Origin: Streptococcus sobrinus DSM 20742 = ATCC 33478
GTDB taxonomy: Bacteria > Bacillota > Bacilli > Lactobacillales > Streptococcaceae
Assembly (NCBI RefSeq): GCF_000686605.1
Contig: NZ_JMLC01000010.1
Location: forward strand, 1-64,000
Direction of reading: 5' to 3'
Length of the DNA: 64,000 nt
Shown here: in pieces, positions 1 to 7,474 of the stretch
How positions within the stretch are numbered: the stretch's first letter is position 1
How the letters are laid out: every line of letters begins with the position of its first letter
The notes under the pieces: model-generated
The model's input: the letters and a program-made list of their open reading frames with translations, nothing else
What the model was told of the DNA's origin: nothing
Database searches by the model: none
Program-made: the position numbers and the translations under genes

Positions 1-227
1 CTCAACTGAACAGTCCCATATTTGGTTTCAAATTTCCGTGAATAGGTTCCATTACGACTATTCCCAGAATTATAGCCTACTTTATCGTAAGGTTCATACC
101 CTAAAAAGGCTGATAACTCTGCTTGAAGCAGGTCATTCATAGCTGTTTCAAGAGAAGTACGGAAAAATTCATCAATATCTTGCTTTTGGGCTAGGAAGTT
201 AAGTAGTTCTGTGGTAAACTGAGTCAT
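1..227 (-). CDS. IS256-family (mutator-type) transposase, N-terminal part
   Basis: Reading leftward from an ATG at 227, the first 75 codons are open and run off the window. The visible N-terminus (MTQFTTELLNFLAQKQDID, then FFRTSLETAMNDLLQAELSA, a GYEPYDK motif and RNGTYSRKFETKYG) is the typical start of Transposase_mut proteins such as the IS256 and IS1191 enzymes, which cut and paste DNA with a DDE catalytic core. The catalytic residues lie beyond the window, so whether the gene is intact cannot be judged. It points away from the rest of the window and ends the recognisable gene content on this side. Confidence 0.8.
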   Translation of the reverse strand, partial: MTQFTTELLNFLAQKQDIDEFFRTSLETAMNDLLQAELSAFLGYEPYDKVGYNSGNSRNGTYSRKFETKYGTVQL

Positions 228-300
228 AGGAATAAATCTCTTTCTAGTAATGTTTCGCAACTCTACTATAACGGATTTATTCCTTTTTGTGTTTACACAA
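1..300 (-). mobile_element. End of an IS256-family insertion sequence (partial)
   Basis: The left edge of the window holds the 5' end of a mutator-type (IS256 family) insertion sequence that continues beyond base 1. The transposase N-terminus occupies 1-227. About 70 nt of non-coding DNA follows, ending near 285-300 in a TTTACACAA-type stretch that resembles the terminal inverted repeats of this family. The exact outer end is not certain because the other inverted repeat is outside the window. Confidence 0.45.
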
Positions 301-301
301 C

Positions 302-565
302 TTATTTTACACTACCATACAAATCTTTCTTTATCATATCGATAACACTATTTCCCATCTCTAATTCTCCATCATAAATAGCTTTAGAATCTGTATCTAG
401 TGAATTACATAGAGTATTTAGAATTTTCGAGTCTGGATTGTTCTTGGTAGTGTAAAATTGGAGTCTACAATCTATGTTAGTAACGAGTAAGGACACCTAA
501 AAAAGAATAATCAGAATAAGGACAACACGACTCATGACCGAAGAAGGCTGCTTAAGATGTATCAT
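302..565 (-). pseudogene. Small membrane protein gene interrupted by an amber codon
   Basis: A frame opens at the ATG at 565 (MIHLKQPSSVMSR) and runs into a strongly hydrophobic stretch (VVLILIILF). A TAG at 497-499 interrupts it, and the same frame then continues with VSLLVTNIDCRLQFYTTKNN for 64 more codons to the stop at 302. Hydrophobic sequence on both sides of the TAG would make one continuous membrane helix or signal anchor, which suggests one 87-residue gene broken by a point mutation. The downstream part alone starts with a GTG that has no ribosome-binding site. I do not recognise the family. Confidence is limited because short open frames also arise by chance. Confidence 0.4.
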
Positions 566-580
566 TTTAAGTGAAAAAAT

Positions 581-621
581 GGGTGGTAATAGTTCGGCAA
601 TTTACCGAACTATTACCACCC
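581..621 (-). terminator. Strong intrinsic terminator (17-bp perfect stem)
   Basis: A perfect 17-bp inverted repeat (581-597 with 605-621, 7-nt loop) is followed on the minus strand by ATTTTTT. That fits termination of leftward transcription from the gene at 706-1005. Confidence 0.75.
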
Positions 622-705
622 AGAAGACAGTTTAAAGTTTCGTCCAACGATTGTTAATTAATTATGACTTTTCGTCTACATCAAAGAAATTATAAGCCTA
701 TAACT

Positions 706-1005
706 TTAATGTTTTTTGATTTTTTCTTTTTCCGAATTATATCCGCGAATAAATTCACTGATTTCAAAAGCTTTGTCATTAAATAATTTGTTTGCGACAT
801 CAATTGCTAGCTTTGGATAGATCGCAAATGTCCCGCTTTTTTTATAATCGCTTTGGGCTTTTTGGATACCCATTTCAAAATCGGTTAGATTAGATTGCTG
901 GTTATTCTCGGTTTTCCAAGAAGTATAGGCTGCCTTGGCATCATCATAGTTTCCCGCTTCGTAATTCTTTTTTACGTAATCATGGATATCTTTCAGCATA
1001 CTCAT
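706..1005 (-). CDS. Hypothetical 99-aa protein
   Basis: A 99-residue protein rich in Lys, Asp, Glu and Asn, starting MSMLKDIHDYVKK. It has no signal peptide, membrane segment or recognisable motif and looks mostly helical and cytosolic. A weak GTAGGG-like ribosome-binding sequence precedes the ATG at 1005; the second Met at 999 is an alternative start. A very strong terminator lies about 85 nt downstream, so this is probably a real single-gene transcript. I do not recognise the family. It sits between two mobile-element remnants, so it may be part of a transferred segment. Confidence 0.55.
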   Translation of the reverse strand: MSMLKDIHDYVKKNYEAGNYDDAKAAYTSWKTENNQQSNLTDFEMGIQKAQSDYKKSGTFAIYPKLAIDVANKLFNDKAFEISEFIRGYNSEKEKIKKH

Positions 1006-1150
1006 AGTATTTGCCCTACTTTCTGAGTTTCTAACTACACTGACTATTCTATGTTAATTCTTCTCAATTGTCAAGGGCGGTTTAAAATTGTCATATTATG
1101 GCGGAATAAAAATGTATGACTTTGGCGATTTATCTTTGCGTAGAAGCTAG

Positions 1151-1702
1151 TCAATATGATTTCCCTTTAATTTTAATGACATGGGAATGATAAACCAATC
1201 GATCTAAAATTGCTTCTGCTGCTATAGAATTATGTAATATGGTTCCCCAACTTGATAATGGGATATTGGTCGTTATGATCGTGGATTTGCGTTCATAACG
1301 ACCATTTATTAATTGAAATAATAGGTTGGCGACTTCCGACGCAATAGGTAAGTATCCTAATTCATCGATTATTAGAAGATCATACCTTTCATAACGCCTG
1401 ATTACTCTCTCCAAGTGGCCTTTCTCTTGAGCCTTAGTTAAACGTAAAATTAGTTCATGGCAATTAATAAATAATGTTCTAATCCCTTGTTCACATGCTG
1501 CAATACCCAATCCAATTGCTAAATGGGTCTTGCCAACACCCGGACTACCAAGAAAAATAATGTTTTGTTGATTATTAAGAAATGACATTGTTGAAAATTC
1601 TTTAATTTGTTGTGCATTTATAGTTGGTTGAAAGTCAAAATTGAATTCTTCTAATTTTTTTACAATTGGGAAACGAGCACGCTTAATTTTTATTCCAATC
1701 TC
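1151..1702 (-). pseudogene. istB: IstB-like ATPase of an IS21-type element, 5' truncated
   Basis: The frame from 1702 to the stop at 1151 encodes the body of an IstB (IS21 helper ATPase): the N-terminal linker IKRARFPIVKKLEEFNF, Walker A (GSPGVGKTH), Walker B (LLIIDELGY), the sensor region TIITTNIPL and the terminal ILDRLVYHSHVIKIKG. Roughly the first 50 residues of a normal IstB are missing: a stop codon at 1703-1705 precedes the open stretch and no start with a ribosome-binding site exists there. An internal ATG at 1588 is in the middle of the domain and is not a credible start. No istA is present. This is a dead remnant of an IS21-family element. Confidence 0.8.
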
Positions 1703-1760
1703 TTATTTTTTTGCCTATTTATAAAATACTAAAGAAATCTTCCTCCTTATCAGGATATTA

Positions 1761-1786
1761 AAAAAGCAGATTCATTGAACCTGCTT
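1761..1786 (-). terminator. Intrinsic terminator of the lipoprotein gene
   Basis: The minus strand reads AGCAGGTTCAATGAATCTGCT followed by a T run, directly after the lipoprotein stop codon. The stem is interrupted by one mismatch. Confidence 0.7.
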
Positions 1787-1793
1787 AAATATT

Positions 1794-2408
1794 TCAGCTT
1801 AAAAAGAAGACATTAACCCCTTCGCCAATAACAATCAGGCGGTCGCGGTTGCTGTCATCCCATTGGCTGGCGGCTTGGGCTCCGCTTGGTGTTGCCACGC
1901 CTGCTGGTACAACATAGTAATTCCAACCGTATTGATTAGAGAAGGCAGCGGACTGGCCATCTTGGTGGTAGTTGCTGAATTGACATTGGAAGTCGCCATC
2001 GGATTTACTGATAGTGCCAGTTCCATCTGCAGCTACCGTGAAGTTGATAGCGCCATTTTGACCGCTATAGGTGCCGGCAATGCTAGAAAGGTCACCCTGA
2101 GCTACGGCAGCTACATTGACATTAGAGTTGGTCTGAGATTGAGAAGAGTTTTGTTTCTGACTTGATGACTGTGCTGGAGCTTGATTAGAAGAACTTGGCG
2201 AACTAGTCTTACCCTGAGTACTATTTTGCCCCTGCTTACTTTGACTGGAACTAGTCGATTTTTTCTTGCTAGCTTTTTTACTGGTTTGGCTGGTCTTGGT
2301 AGAATGGTCCGTTTTACTTTTAGAAGTATTTTTCTGGCAGGCGCCTAATAGGAGCAGGCTGGTTAGAGCCAGCATAACAAAGCTTGTAACTTTTTGAACA
2401 TTTTTCAT
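1794..2408 (-). CDS. Secreted lipoprotein with Ser/Thr/Gln-rich linker
   Basis: A 204-residue lipoprotein. The N-terminus has a signal peptide ending in the lipobox LLGAC, with Cys24 as the predicted lipidation site. A low-complexity linker of Ser, Thr, Lys and Gln fills residues about 27-95. The C-terminal domain (about 105-204) begins GDLSSIAGTYSG and is rich in Gly, Thr and aromatic residues. It resembles small extracellular domains found on many streptococcal lipoproteins (possibly DUF6287-like, from memory). It is expected to be anchored outside the membrane, with the linker spanning the wall. The ribosome-binding site is AGAAAGGGG. Function is unknown; a terminator follows at once, so it is monocistronic. 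Confidence 0.8.
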   Translation of the reverse strand: MKNVQKVTSFVMLALTSLLLLGACQKNTSKSKTDHSTKTSQTSKKASKKKSTSSSQSKQGQNSTQGKTSSPSSSNQAPAQSSSQKQNSSQSQTNSNVNVAAVAQGDLSSIAGTYSGQNGAINFTVAADGTGTISKSDGDFQCQFSNYHQDGQSAAFSNQYGWNYYVVPAGVATPSGAQAASQWDDSNRDRLIVIGEGVNVFFLS

Positions 2409-2522
2409 GATAGGTAACCCCTTTCTATTTGAACAGGCCCGAATCTCTGAGGAATTTGAGAGTTTGGTTTAGCTGGACCTCGCTTCTTTTTTCAAACTCG
2501 GATTAAAGACTCTACAGACTTT

Positions 2523-2627
2523 TATACTCAATGAAAGTCTAATACAGACAAGGCAACGAACTGCGGTCTGTACTGAGTTACAGCAAAGTAAGTTAATGAT
2601 GTATCTTTTTGATTTTCGAAGCGTATT
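2523..2627 (-). repeat. BOX-like repeat element, short copy
   Basis: The element begins ATACTCAATGAAAGTC and ends GATTTTCGAAGCGTAT. These are the two ends of the BOX-type intergenic elements of streptococci (the boxC and boxA ends, in reverse orientation). Related copies lie at 11643-11742, 22494-22652 and 40643-41028. It occupies the middle of the gap between the lipoprotein gene and the P-type ATPase gene; nothing else recognisable lies in 2628-2780. Confidence 0.6.
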
Positions 2628-2780
2628 AATCTCTTGAGTTACTTAACGGCCTAGTATCCGCTAAATTTTCACTCTTATTATATGAGATTTTTGACACAAA
2701 CGCAATACAATCGTAATATTTTTGTAACTTTATCTTTTTTATCCATCTTTCTATTCGAAAATTATTTTAAAAATTTGAGC

Positions 2781-2815
2781 AAAATAAAATCCTAGGTAAA
2801 AAATCTACCTAGGAT
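2781..2815 (-). terminator. Terminator of the P1B ATPase gene
   Basis: A perfect 10-bp stem (2789-2798 with 2806-2815, ATCCTAGGTA type) is followed on the minus strand by a TTTATTTT tract, just downstream of the ATPase stop codon. Confidence 0.8.
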
Positions 2816-2821
2816 ATGTTC

Positions 2822-4618
2822 TTACGAAGCCTTACTATGGGCCCGCAGGGCTGAGAGGATGGCCACGGTATCGACGACTTCTTGGAGCATAGCTCCGACT
2901 AGGGTTGGGATGACACCAGTCGCAGCGATTATCATAAGGACCACACAGACGGTTAGACCAATCAGGACTGACTGACGAGCAATGCTCATGGTATGCTTGA
3001 CAATTTTGATTACTTGGGCAACCTTGCTGAGATCATCCTTGAGGATAACAACATCGGCACTTTCGCTGGCAGCACTGGAACCACCGGCCCCCATAGCAAT
3101 CCCGACATCAGCAGTTGTCAGAGCTGGAGCATCATTGACCCCATCGCCGACCATGAGGACAGGGCCTTGATCTGGAGCGACTTCCTTGAGAAAATTAATC
3201 TTATCTTGAGGCAGGCAGTCTGCATGGACTTCTGTAATCCCGACCTCTTGGGCAATCTTGTCGGCAATAACCTTGCGGTCGCCTGTTACCATAACTAGAC
3301 TGTTAAGACCAAGAATTTTAAGCTCTTCCATAGTAGCTTTAGCTTCTGGCCGAACACGGTCAGTAAAGGTGATATGACCAATATAGTGACCGTCTTTGGC
3401 AACATAAACACTGGTCTTATCGGTCTTTTGTTCCTCGGTCAAGTCAGTTATCATGGACATTTTCCCGACTGAGAACAGGCTATCCTGACATTTTCCTTGC
3501 ACACCCTTAGCGGTGATTTCTTTAATATCACTAACTGGTAATAATTTAATTCCTTGACTTTGAGTATAGGTCACTAGGCTTTGAGCTAGGACATGGGAAG
3601 ACGATTGCTCAATACTAGCAGCATAGGTTAAAAGCTCTTCCTTGCTCAAGCCTTCTGACACAACTTGATCGACCTGAAGATTCCCCTGGGTGATAGTCCC
3701 TGTCTTATCAAAAGCTGCTGTTTTGACCTTAGAGAGTTTTTCCAAGACCGTCCCATTTTTAACAATAACTCCCTCTTTGGAAGACTGGCTCATTCCGGCC
3801 ACCAAAGCAATTGGAGCGGCCAGAATTAAAGGACAAGGCGAAGCAACAACCAAAACTTGGGCAAAACGCACTGGATCCTTGGTGACAAACCAAGCTATAC
3901 CGCCGACCAGATAAGCAAAGATCGTGAAGGGAACAGCATAGCGGTCAGCTAGGCGAACGAAGGGAGCCGTGTTGCCTTGCGATTCCTTGACCAATTTGAC
4001 CAGCTGTTGATACTGACTATCCTTGGCTAGGGCAGTAACCCTGAACTGGATGGCATCCGAGCCATTGAGAGAACCGGACATAATGCTGTCACCAGGGCCT
4101 TTTTCAATGGCCTTGGACTCACCAGTCAAGGAAGCTTCGTTAAAATCCGAGCGCCCTTCTATTATCTGGCCGTCAACTTGCACCATTTCTTGGGGCCGTA
4201 AGAGAACGATATCCCCGATTTGCAGGTCATCAACATCTACAACCTCAACATCAGCCCCAACCATGCGGTGAGCCAGTTTTGGGGTATTGTCCAGCAGACT
4301 GGTCAACTCCCGACTAGCCCTGCGACTGGCATAATCCTCCAGGCTTTCACCACCGGTCAGCATGACCAAAATAATCAGACTAGCCCAATAGTCACCGACC
4401 GCTAGGGTGGCAATAATAGCTGTAATGGCCAGGATATCAACACCATAGCGACCTTCCTTAAGGGTCTGAATCATGCCCCAGAACATGGAAAGCGACATAA
4501 GGCCACCCGAAATAGCTACCAGTATATAGGCTAAATGATCTTGATCCAAGCCGAAGGTCAGGACTAAAGTAAAGATCCCAATCAGGGATACAATCATAAA
4601 TTTTTTGAAGTTGCTCAT
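2822..4618 (-). CDS. P1B-type heavy-metal-transporting ATPase
   Basis: A 598-residue membrane pump of the P1B class. Visible motifs are the actuator TGES (SLTGESKAIE), the TM metal-site motif SPCPL, the phosphorylation motif DKTGT, the nucleotide-binding GDGVNDAP hinge, and paired membrane segments at both ends. There is no N-terminal heavy-metal-associated domain. The SPC motif is typical of the P1B-4 (Co/Fe/Zn export) group, but the last membrane helix has QEVVD where that group has HEGG(G/S)T, so the metal is uncertain. I chose the ATG at 4618 because the G-rich stretch before it (GATGAGGGG) is its ribosome-binding site; an ATG at 4636 would swallow that site. A PerR-like box lies upstream, which suggests peroxide- or iron-linked control as for streptococcal pmtA. 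Confidence 0.88.
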   Translation of the reverse strand: MSNFKKFMIVSLIGIFTLVLTFGLDQDHLAYILVAISGGLMSLSMFWGMIQTLKEGRYGVDILAITAIIATLAVGDYWASLIILVMLTGGESLEDYASRRASRELTSLLDNTPKLAHRMVGADVEVVDVDDLQIGDIVLLRPQEMVQVDGQIIEGRSDFNEASLTGESKAIEKGPGDSIMSGSLNGSDAIQFRVTALAKDSQYQQLVKLVKESQGNTAPFVRLADRYAVPFTIFAYLVGGIAWFVTKDPVRFAQVLVVASPCPLILAAPIALVAGMSQSSKEGVIVKNGTVLEKLSKVKTAAFDKTGTITQGNLQVDQVVSEGLSKEELLTYAASIEQSSSHVLAQSLVTYTQSQGIKLLPVSDIKEITAKGVQGKCQDSLFSVGKMSMITDLTEEQKTDKTSVYVAKDGHYIGHITFTDRVRPEAKATMEELKILGLNSLVMVTGDRKVIADKIAQEVGITEVHADCLPQDKINFLKEVAPDQGPVLMVGDGVNDAPALTTADVGIAMGAGGSSAASESADVVILKDDLSKVAQVIKIVKHTMSIARQSVLIGLTVCVVLMIIAATGVIPTLVGAMLQEVVDTVAILSALRAHSKAS

Positions 4619-4660
4619 GGCCAACCCCCCCCTCATCCTAATTTTTATTTTCTAGCTTAA

Positions 4661-4675
4661 TTATAATCATTACAA
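4661..4675 (-). promoter_or_regulatory. PerR box upstream of the P1B ATPase
   Basis: TTATAATCATTACAA matches the PerR/Fur-type consensus TTATAATNATTATAA at 14 of 15 positions. It lies 43-57 nt upstream of the ATPase start codon. In streptococci PerR represses an iron/zinc-exporting P-type ATPase gene, so placement and sequence agree. Confidence 0.7.
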
Positions 4676-4790
4676 TTAAGAATAGCAAGCTAAAAAATAA
4701 AAGTTCTAGATATGGGGTCTTGGCCTGTTGGCTTGGCTAAGGATAAGAGAAAGAAACACGAACCCGACTGACCAAGAAGTTGACCGTTCT

Positions 4791-4825
4791 GTAAAAGAAA
4801 AGGGCCTGACATTGAAGTCAAGACC
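4791..4825 (-). terminator. Terminator of the XRE regulator gene
   Basis: On the minus strand GGTCTTGAC pairs with GTCAGGCC (one bulge, one G-T), followed by CTTTTCTTTT. It lies 20 nt past the stop codon of the regulator gene. Confidence 0.65.
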
Positions 4826-4845
4826 TGTTGTTATCGCTTTTTTAC

Positions 4846-5490
4846 TTAAAAAAGGTGTAAAGCATATTTACAGATAAAAAGTGCGGGAACAATCACGCCC
4901 CAGAAAGTCAGACCAATTGGACGAGCGACAGGATTCTTCCACCAAAGAAAGTCATCCTTAGAACTGTTAGAGCTAGACTTGTGGTCCAAACGGTCCCGAG
5001 ACAGAGAGACATTTTTGGTCAGAGGATACTTTTTATCTAGGTGGGTTTTCCAATGGGTTTTGCGGATATATTTCGTGATTTTAAGACCAGCCAAAAAAGT
5101 GAATACCCAGATTAGACCAACAACAGTTTGAAGAAGCTCGCCCTTAATCAGATCAATACCGGCTGCCAACCCAACCATAATAAAAACATAGGCTAGTCGA
5201 TAGATAGAAAATAATTTATCTTCAGCTTTCCACTTTTCCAATTGGCTGGCCTGCTCATCAGAATAGGCAGCAACTTCTTCCATCTTTGGACTAGGCTCGT
5301 CAGCTTGAAAGAGCTCCTTAATAGAGACATCCAAAGCATTGGCAACCAGTCCTAGTGTCTCTAAGCTGGAATCATCTCCTCTTTCAATTCGTTGAATGGT
5401 TCGAACACTAAGGCCTGCCTTTTCTGCCAAACGTTCTTGGGTCCAGCCCTTTTGCTTGCGAAGGTTTGCTACGAGTGTTTTGTTTTCCAT
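4846..5490 (-). CDS. XRE-family regulator with C-terminal membrane domain
   Basis: A 214-residue protein. Residues about 5-60 form an HTH_3/XRE domain (LRKQKGWTQERLAEKAGLSV, then RTIQRIERG). About 95-135 hold two hydrophobic segments (YVFIMVGLAAGIDLI and VVGLIWVFTFLAGL), and a last membrane segment lies near 190-214. The polypeptide therefore looks like a membrane-tethered DNA-binding protein; the C-terminal part is of the kind often annotated 2TM or YcxB-like. It is monocistronic with its own terminator. Its promoter at 5604-5632 has a weak -35 preceded by four 11-bp-phased repeats, suggesting activation, possibly by itself. Target genes are unknown. Confidence 0.8.
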   Translation of the reverse strand: MENKTLVANLRKQKGWTQERLAEKAGLSVRTIQRIERGDDSSLETLGLVANALDVSIKELFQADEPSPKMEEVAAYSDEQASQLEKWKAEDKLFSIYRLAYVFIMVGLAAGIDLIKGELLQTVVGLIWVFTFLAGLKITKYIRKTHWKTHLDKKYPLTKNVSLSRDRLDHKSSSNSSKDDFLWWKNPVARPIGLTFWGVIVPALFICKYALHLF

Positions 5491-5603
5491 GATATAAGAT
5501 TCCTTTCGCTGATGAAGAGCTCTTAGTTGAGTGCCTTTTGAAAGCCACTATCTAATTTTGGGATAGGTCACCAGTTGAGTCTTCGTTTTTTGTTTACGGC
5601 CTT

Positions 5604-5670
5604 AGTATAGCTGGCCGGTAAAAAATTGAGAACGACAGTAACCCGACAAAGACCCGACAGGTCGCCGACA
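5604..5670 (-). promoter_or_regulatory. Promoter with four helically phased ACGACA/CCGACA repeats
   Basis: The minus strand has a -35 TTCTCA (5627-5632), a 17-nt spacer and a -10 TATACT (5604-5609). Directly upstream of the weak -35 the top strand carries ACGACA at 5632, then CCGACA at 5643, 5654 and 5665, exactly 11 bp apart. One-helical-turn direct repeats beside a poor -35 are the usual layout of an activator site. The rest of the gap 5671-5798 shows nothing clear. Confidence 0.6.
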
Positions 5671-5798
5671 AGGCTGATTGCACACTTCTAGACCTTTGTA
5701 TAGTTGACAGTCGTTGTCAAGTTTACATGGCGATATGACTTGCTAAAAACCGCACTAGGATAGGATTTCAATCCATAATTCAAAGCTTTACAAAACTG

Positions 5799-6413
5799 TC
5801 AATACTTGTCACCCTTTAAAATTTCAATGAAGCGGGCCGTAAACTGGGCTGTAATACCCCAAAGATCTTCTCCGGCTAAATCATAGAAAAGAACCTTACG
5901 CTTGTCCTTGCCAAAATTATAGTTGGAACCATTAGGGATTCGCTCAAAAGGAAAATTCGAGGCCGGTGTAGGTGTGGCCGTTAGATTATAGGTCTTGGGC
6001 TGGGTAGTCATGAGCTGGTCAAGTGGTAAGGTGAAGAGTCTTTGAACCTCATCAGGATTTGGTTCAAAGGACTGCCATTCTCCTGAAAGCTGACCAACGA
6101 AGCAACGGATGGTCCGACCGCGGTTGACCAGATAATCAATCTCCCCGATAACCTCTACCTGAGAGCTGGGAATATTCAACTCTTCGCTTGTTTCTCGGAC
6201 AGCAGCCTCTTTGAAAGTTTCGCCAGGCTCCACCCGTCCTCCCGGAAAGGAAACTTCGCCGGGTTGGGAGATATGTTTGCTACGAATTTGGTAGAGAATC
6301 TGCCAAGTTTGGCTAGCCTCATCCCAAACTAGAGGTAGCAGGACTGCATAGGAATGCTCCTGACCCAAGGGTTTGGGGTGATAGTTTTTTACCCGTTCAA
6401 TATAATTCTTCAT
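5799..6413 (-). CDS. NudL-type CoA pyrophosphatase (Nudix hydrolase)
   Basis: A 204-residue Nudix hydrolase. The Nudix box GGRVEPGETFKEAAVRETSE (followed by ELNI) keeps the catalytic REx2EE residues. Just before it, the sequence IRSKHISQPGEVSFPGG is the UPF0035 signature that separates CoA/acyl-CoA pyrophosphatases (NudL, YeaB) from other Nudix enzymes. The likely reaction is cleavage of CoA or oxidised CoA to 3',5'-ADP and phosphopantetheine. I place the start at the ATG at 6413, preceded by AAAGGAAAAG; an in-frame ATG at 6482 adds 23 residues lacking family resemblance. It is a single cytosolic gene divergent from padR. Confidence 0.82.
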   Translation of the reverse strand: MKNYIERVKNYHPKPLGQEHSYAVLLPLVWDEASQTWQILYQIRSKHISQPGEVSFPGGRVEPGETFKEAAVRETSEELNIPSSQVEVIGEIDYLVNRGRTIRCFVGQLSGEWQSFEPNPDEVQRLFTLPLDQLMTTQPKTYNLTATPTPASNFPFERIPNGSNYNFGKDKRKVLFYDLAGEDLWGITAQFTARFIEILKGDKY

Positions 6414-6520
6414 CTTTTGCTCTTTTCCTTTTGCTTCTACCATCATAACATGTTTGCTTGGTATTTTATAGAAGTTTTTCAATGTCTCAACTTTTATATA
6501 AAAAAATTATATATTTTTTC

Positions 6521-6549
6521 TTGACATAACCTTTAAAGTATTTTATACT
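6521..6549 (+). promoter_or_regulatory. Near-consensus promoter of the padR operon
   Basis: TTGACA (6521-6526), a 17-nt spacer and TATACT (6544-6549). Just downstream, an AT-rich imperfect palindrome at about 6553-6574 (ATATAT at both ends) is a plausible PadR operator overlapping the transcription start. Confidence 0.75.
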
Positions 6550-6588
6550 TAATATATAAAATTACTATATATCTTTTAGGAGGTGCCT

Positions 6589-6915
6589 ATGTATTTTCCG
6601 GTATCATCCATTCTCATTGAATTCTTGATTCTAGCTATTATTGAAAAAGGGGATTCCTACGGTTATGAGATTAGCCAAACCATTAAGCTCATCGCCAATA
6701 TCAAGGAATCAACCCTCTATCCCATTCTCAAGCGGCTGGAAAAGGCTGGCTATGTGACAACTTACAGTCAAGAATATCAGGGGCGGAGACGAAAGTATTA
6801 TTCCATCACACCCGAGGGCTTGGTCGATCTAGCCCGACGCAAAGAAGAATGGCAAAGCCATATTTCAACCATCGACGGCATCATCGAAGGGAGAATCAGA
6901 CATGACAAGAAATGA
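6589..6915 (+). CDS. PadR-family transcriptional regulator
   Basis: A 108-residue winged-helix regulator of the PadR family: the N-terminal SILIEFLILAIIEKGDSYGY, the recognition region STLYPILKRLEKAGYV, and the wing with RRRKYYSITPEG. These proteins usually repress adjacent genes and release DNA on binding a small ligand. The start is the ATG at 6589; the GTG six bases earlier belongs to the ribosome-binding site AGGAGGTG. The gene overlaps the following DUF1700 gene by 14 nt and heads a three-gene operon with DUF1700 and DUF4097, a common Firmicute arrangement linked to envelope stress. Confidence 0.88.
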   Translation: MYFPVSSILIEFLILAIIEKGDSYGYEISQTIKLIANIKESTLYPILKRLEKAGYVTTYSQEYQGRRRKYYSITPEGLVDLARRKEEWQSHISTIDGIIEGRIRHDKK

Positions 6916-7474
6916 CTATTTACAAGAGCTGGATAAACACCTGAAAAAGTTACCTCAGCAGGATTATCGAGAAGCAATGGACTACTTCACCGAGTACTTT
7001 GACGAAGCGGGGCCTGAAAATGAGACCCAGGTCATCCAAGAGCTGGGCAGTCCCAAGGAGGCTGCTAAAGAAATTATCCATAATATATTAGATGGAAAAT
7101 CTGACCACAGTGAAAAGAACTCCAAATCCCGTCTAGCCTTGATTTGGATTGCCATCCTGGCCTGCCTCTTTAACCCTTTTGGTTGGGCTCTAATCGCTAT
7201 CATTTTTTCTCTCTTGGTAGTCGGTGTCGCTATGATTTTTACTCTTTTCATGCTAGGCATCGCTGGAGCAATCTCTGGTATTGCCATCTTTATTGACGGT
7301 TTAAGCTATCTAGGGTCGACTTGGGCTGGTGGACTGATTGGTATCGGCATAGGCCTGGTCTTTGCAGGCCTTGCTTGTCTCTTCGTTTTGGCGACTACAG
7401 AGGCTTCTCGCTGGATTGGTCGAGGAACTGTTGCTATCGCTCGTTGGGCCAGTAGGAAAGGAAAAAGATCATGA
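6902..7474 (+). CDS. DUF1700 (HAAS domain) membrane protein
   Basis: A 190-residue protein. Residues 1-62 are the soluble HAAS/DUF1700 helical domain (YLQELDKHLKKLPQQDYREA, then FDEAGPENETQVIQELGSP), followed by four or five membrane segments from about residue 80 to 170. The family is almost always found between a PadR regulator and a DUF4097 protein, as here, and is thought to act in a membrane-bound signalling or stress system. The biochemical role is unknown. It overlaps padR by 14 nt and its stop overlaps the next start (ATGA), so the three are translationally coupled. Confidence 0.85.
   Translation: MTRNDYLQELDKHLKKLPQQDYREAMDYFTEYFDEAGPENETQVIQELGSPKEAAKEIIHNILDGKSDHSEKNSKSRLALIWIAILACLFNPFGWALIAIIFSLLVVGVAMIFTLFMLGIAGAISGIAIFIDGLSYLGSTWAGGLIGIGIGLVFAGLACLFVLATTEASRWIGRGTVAIARWASRKGKRS

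Noticed and set aside
2822..4636. P-type ATPase start at 4636
   Set aside because: That ATG would place the G-rich Shine-Dalgarno inside the coding region (MRGGLA). The ATG at 4618 has correct spacing.
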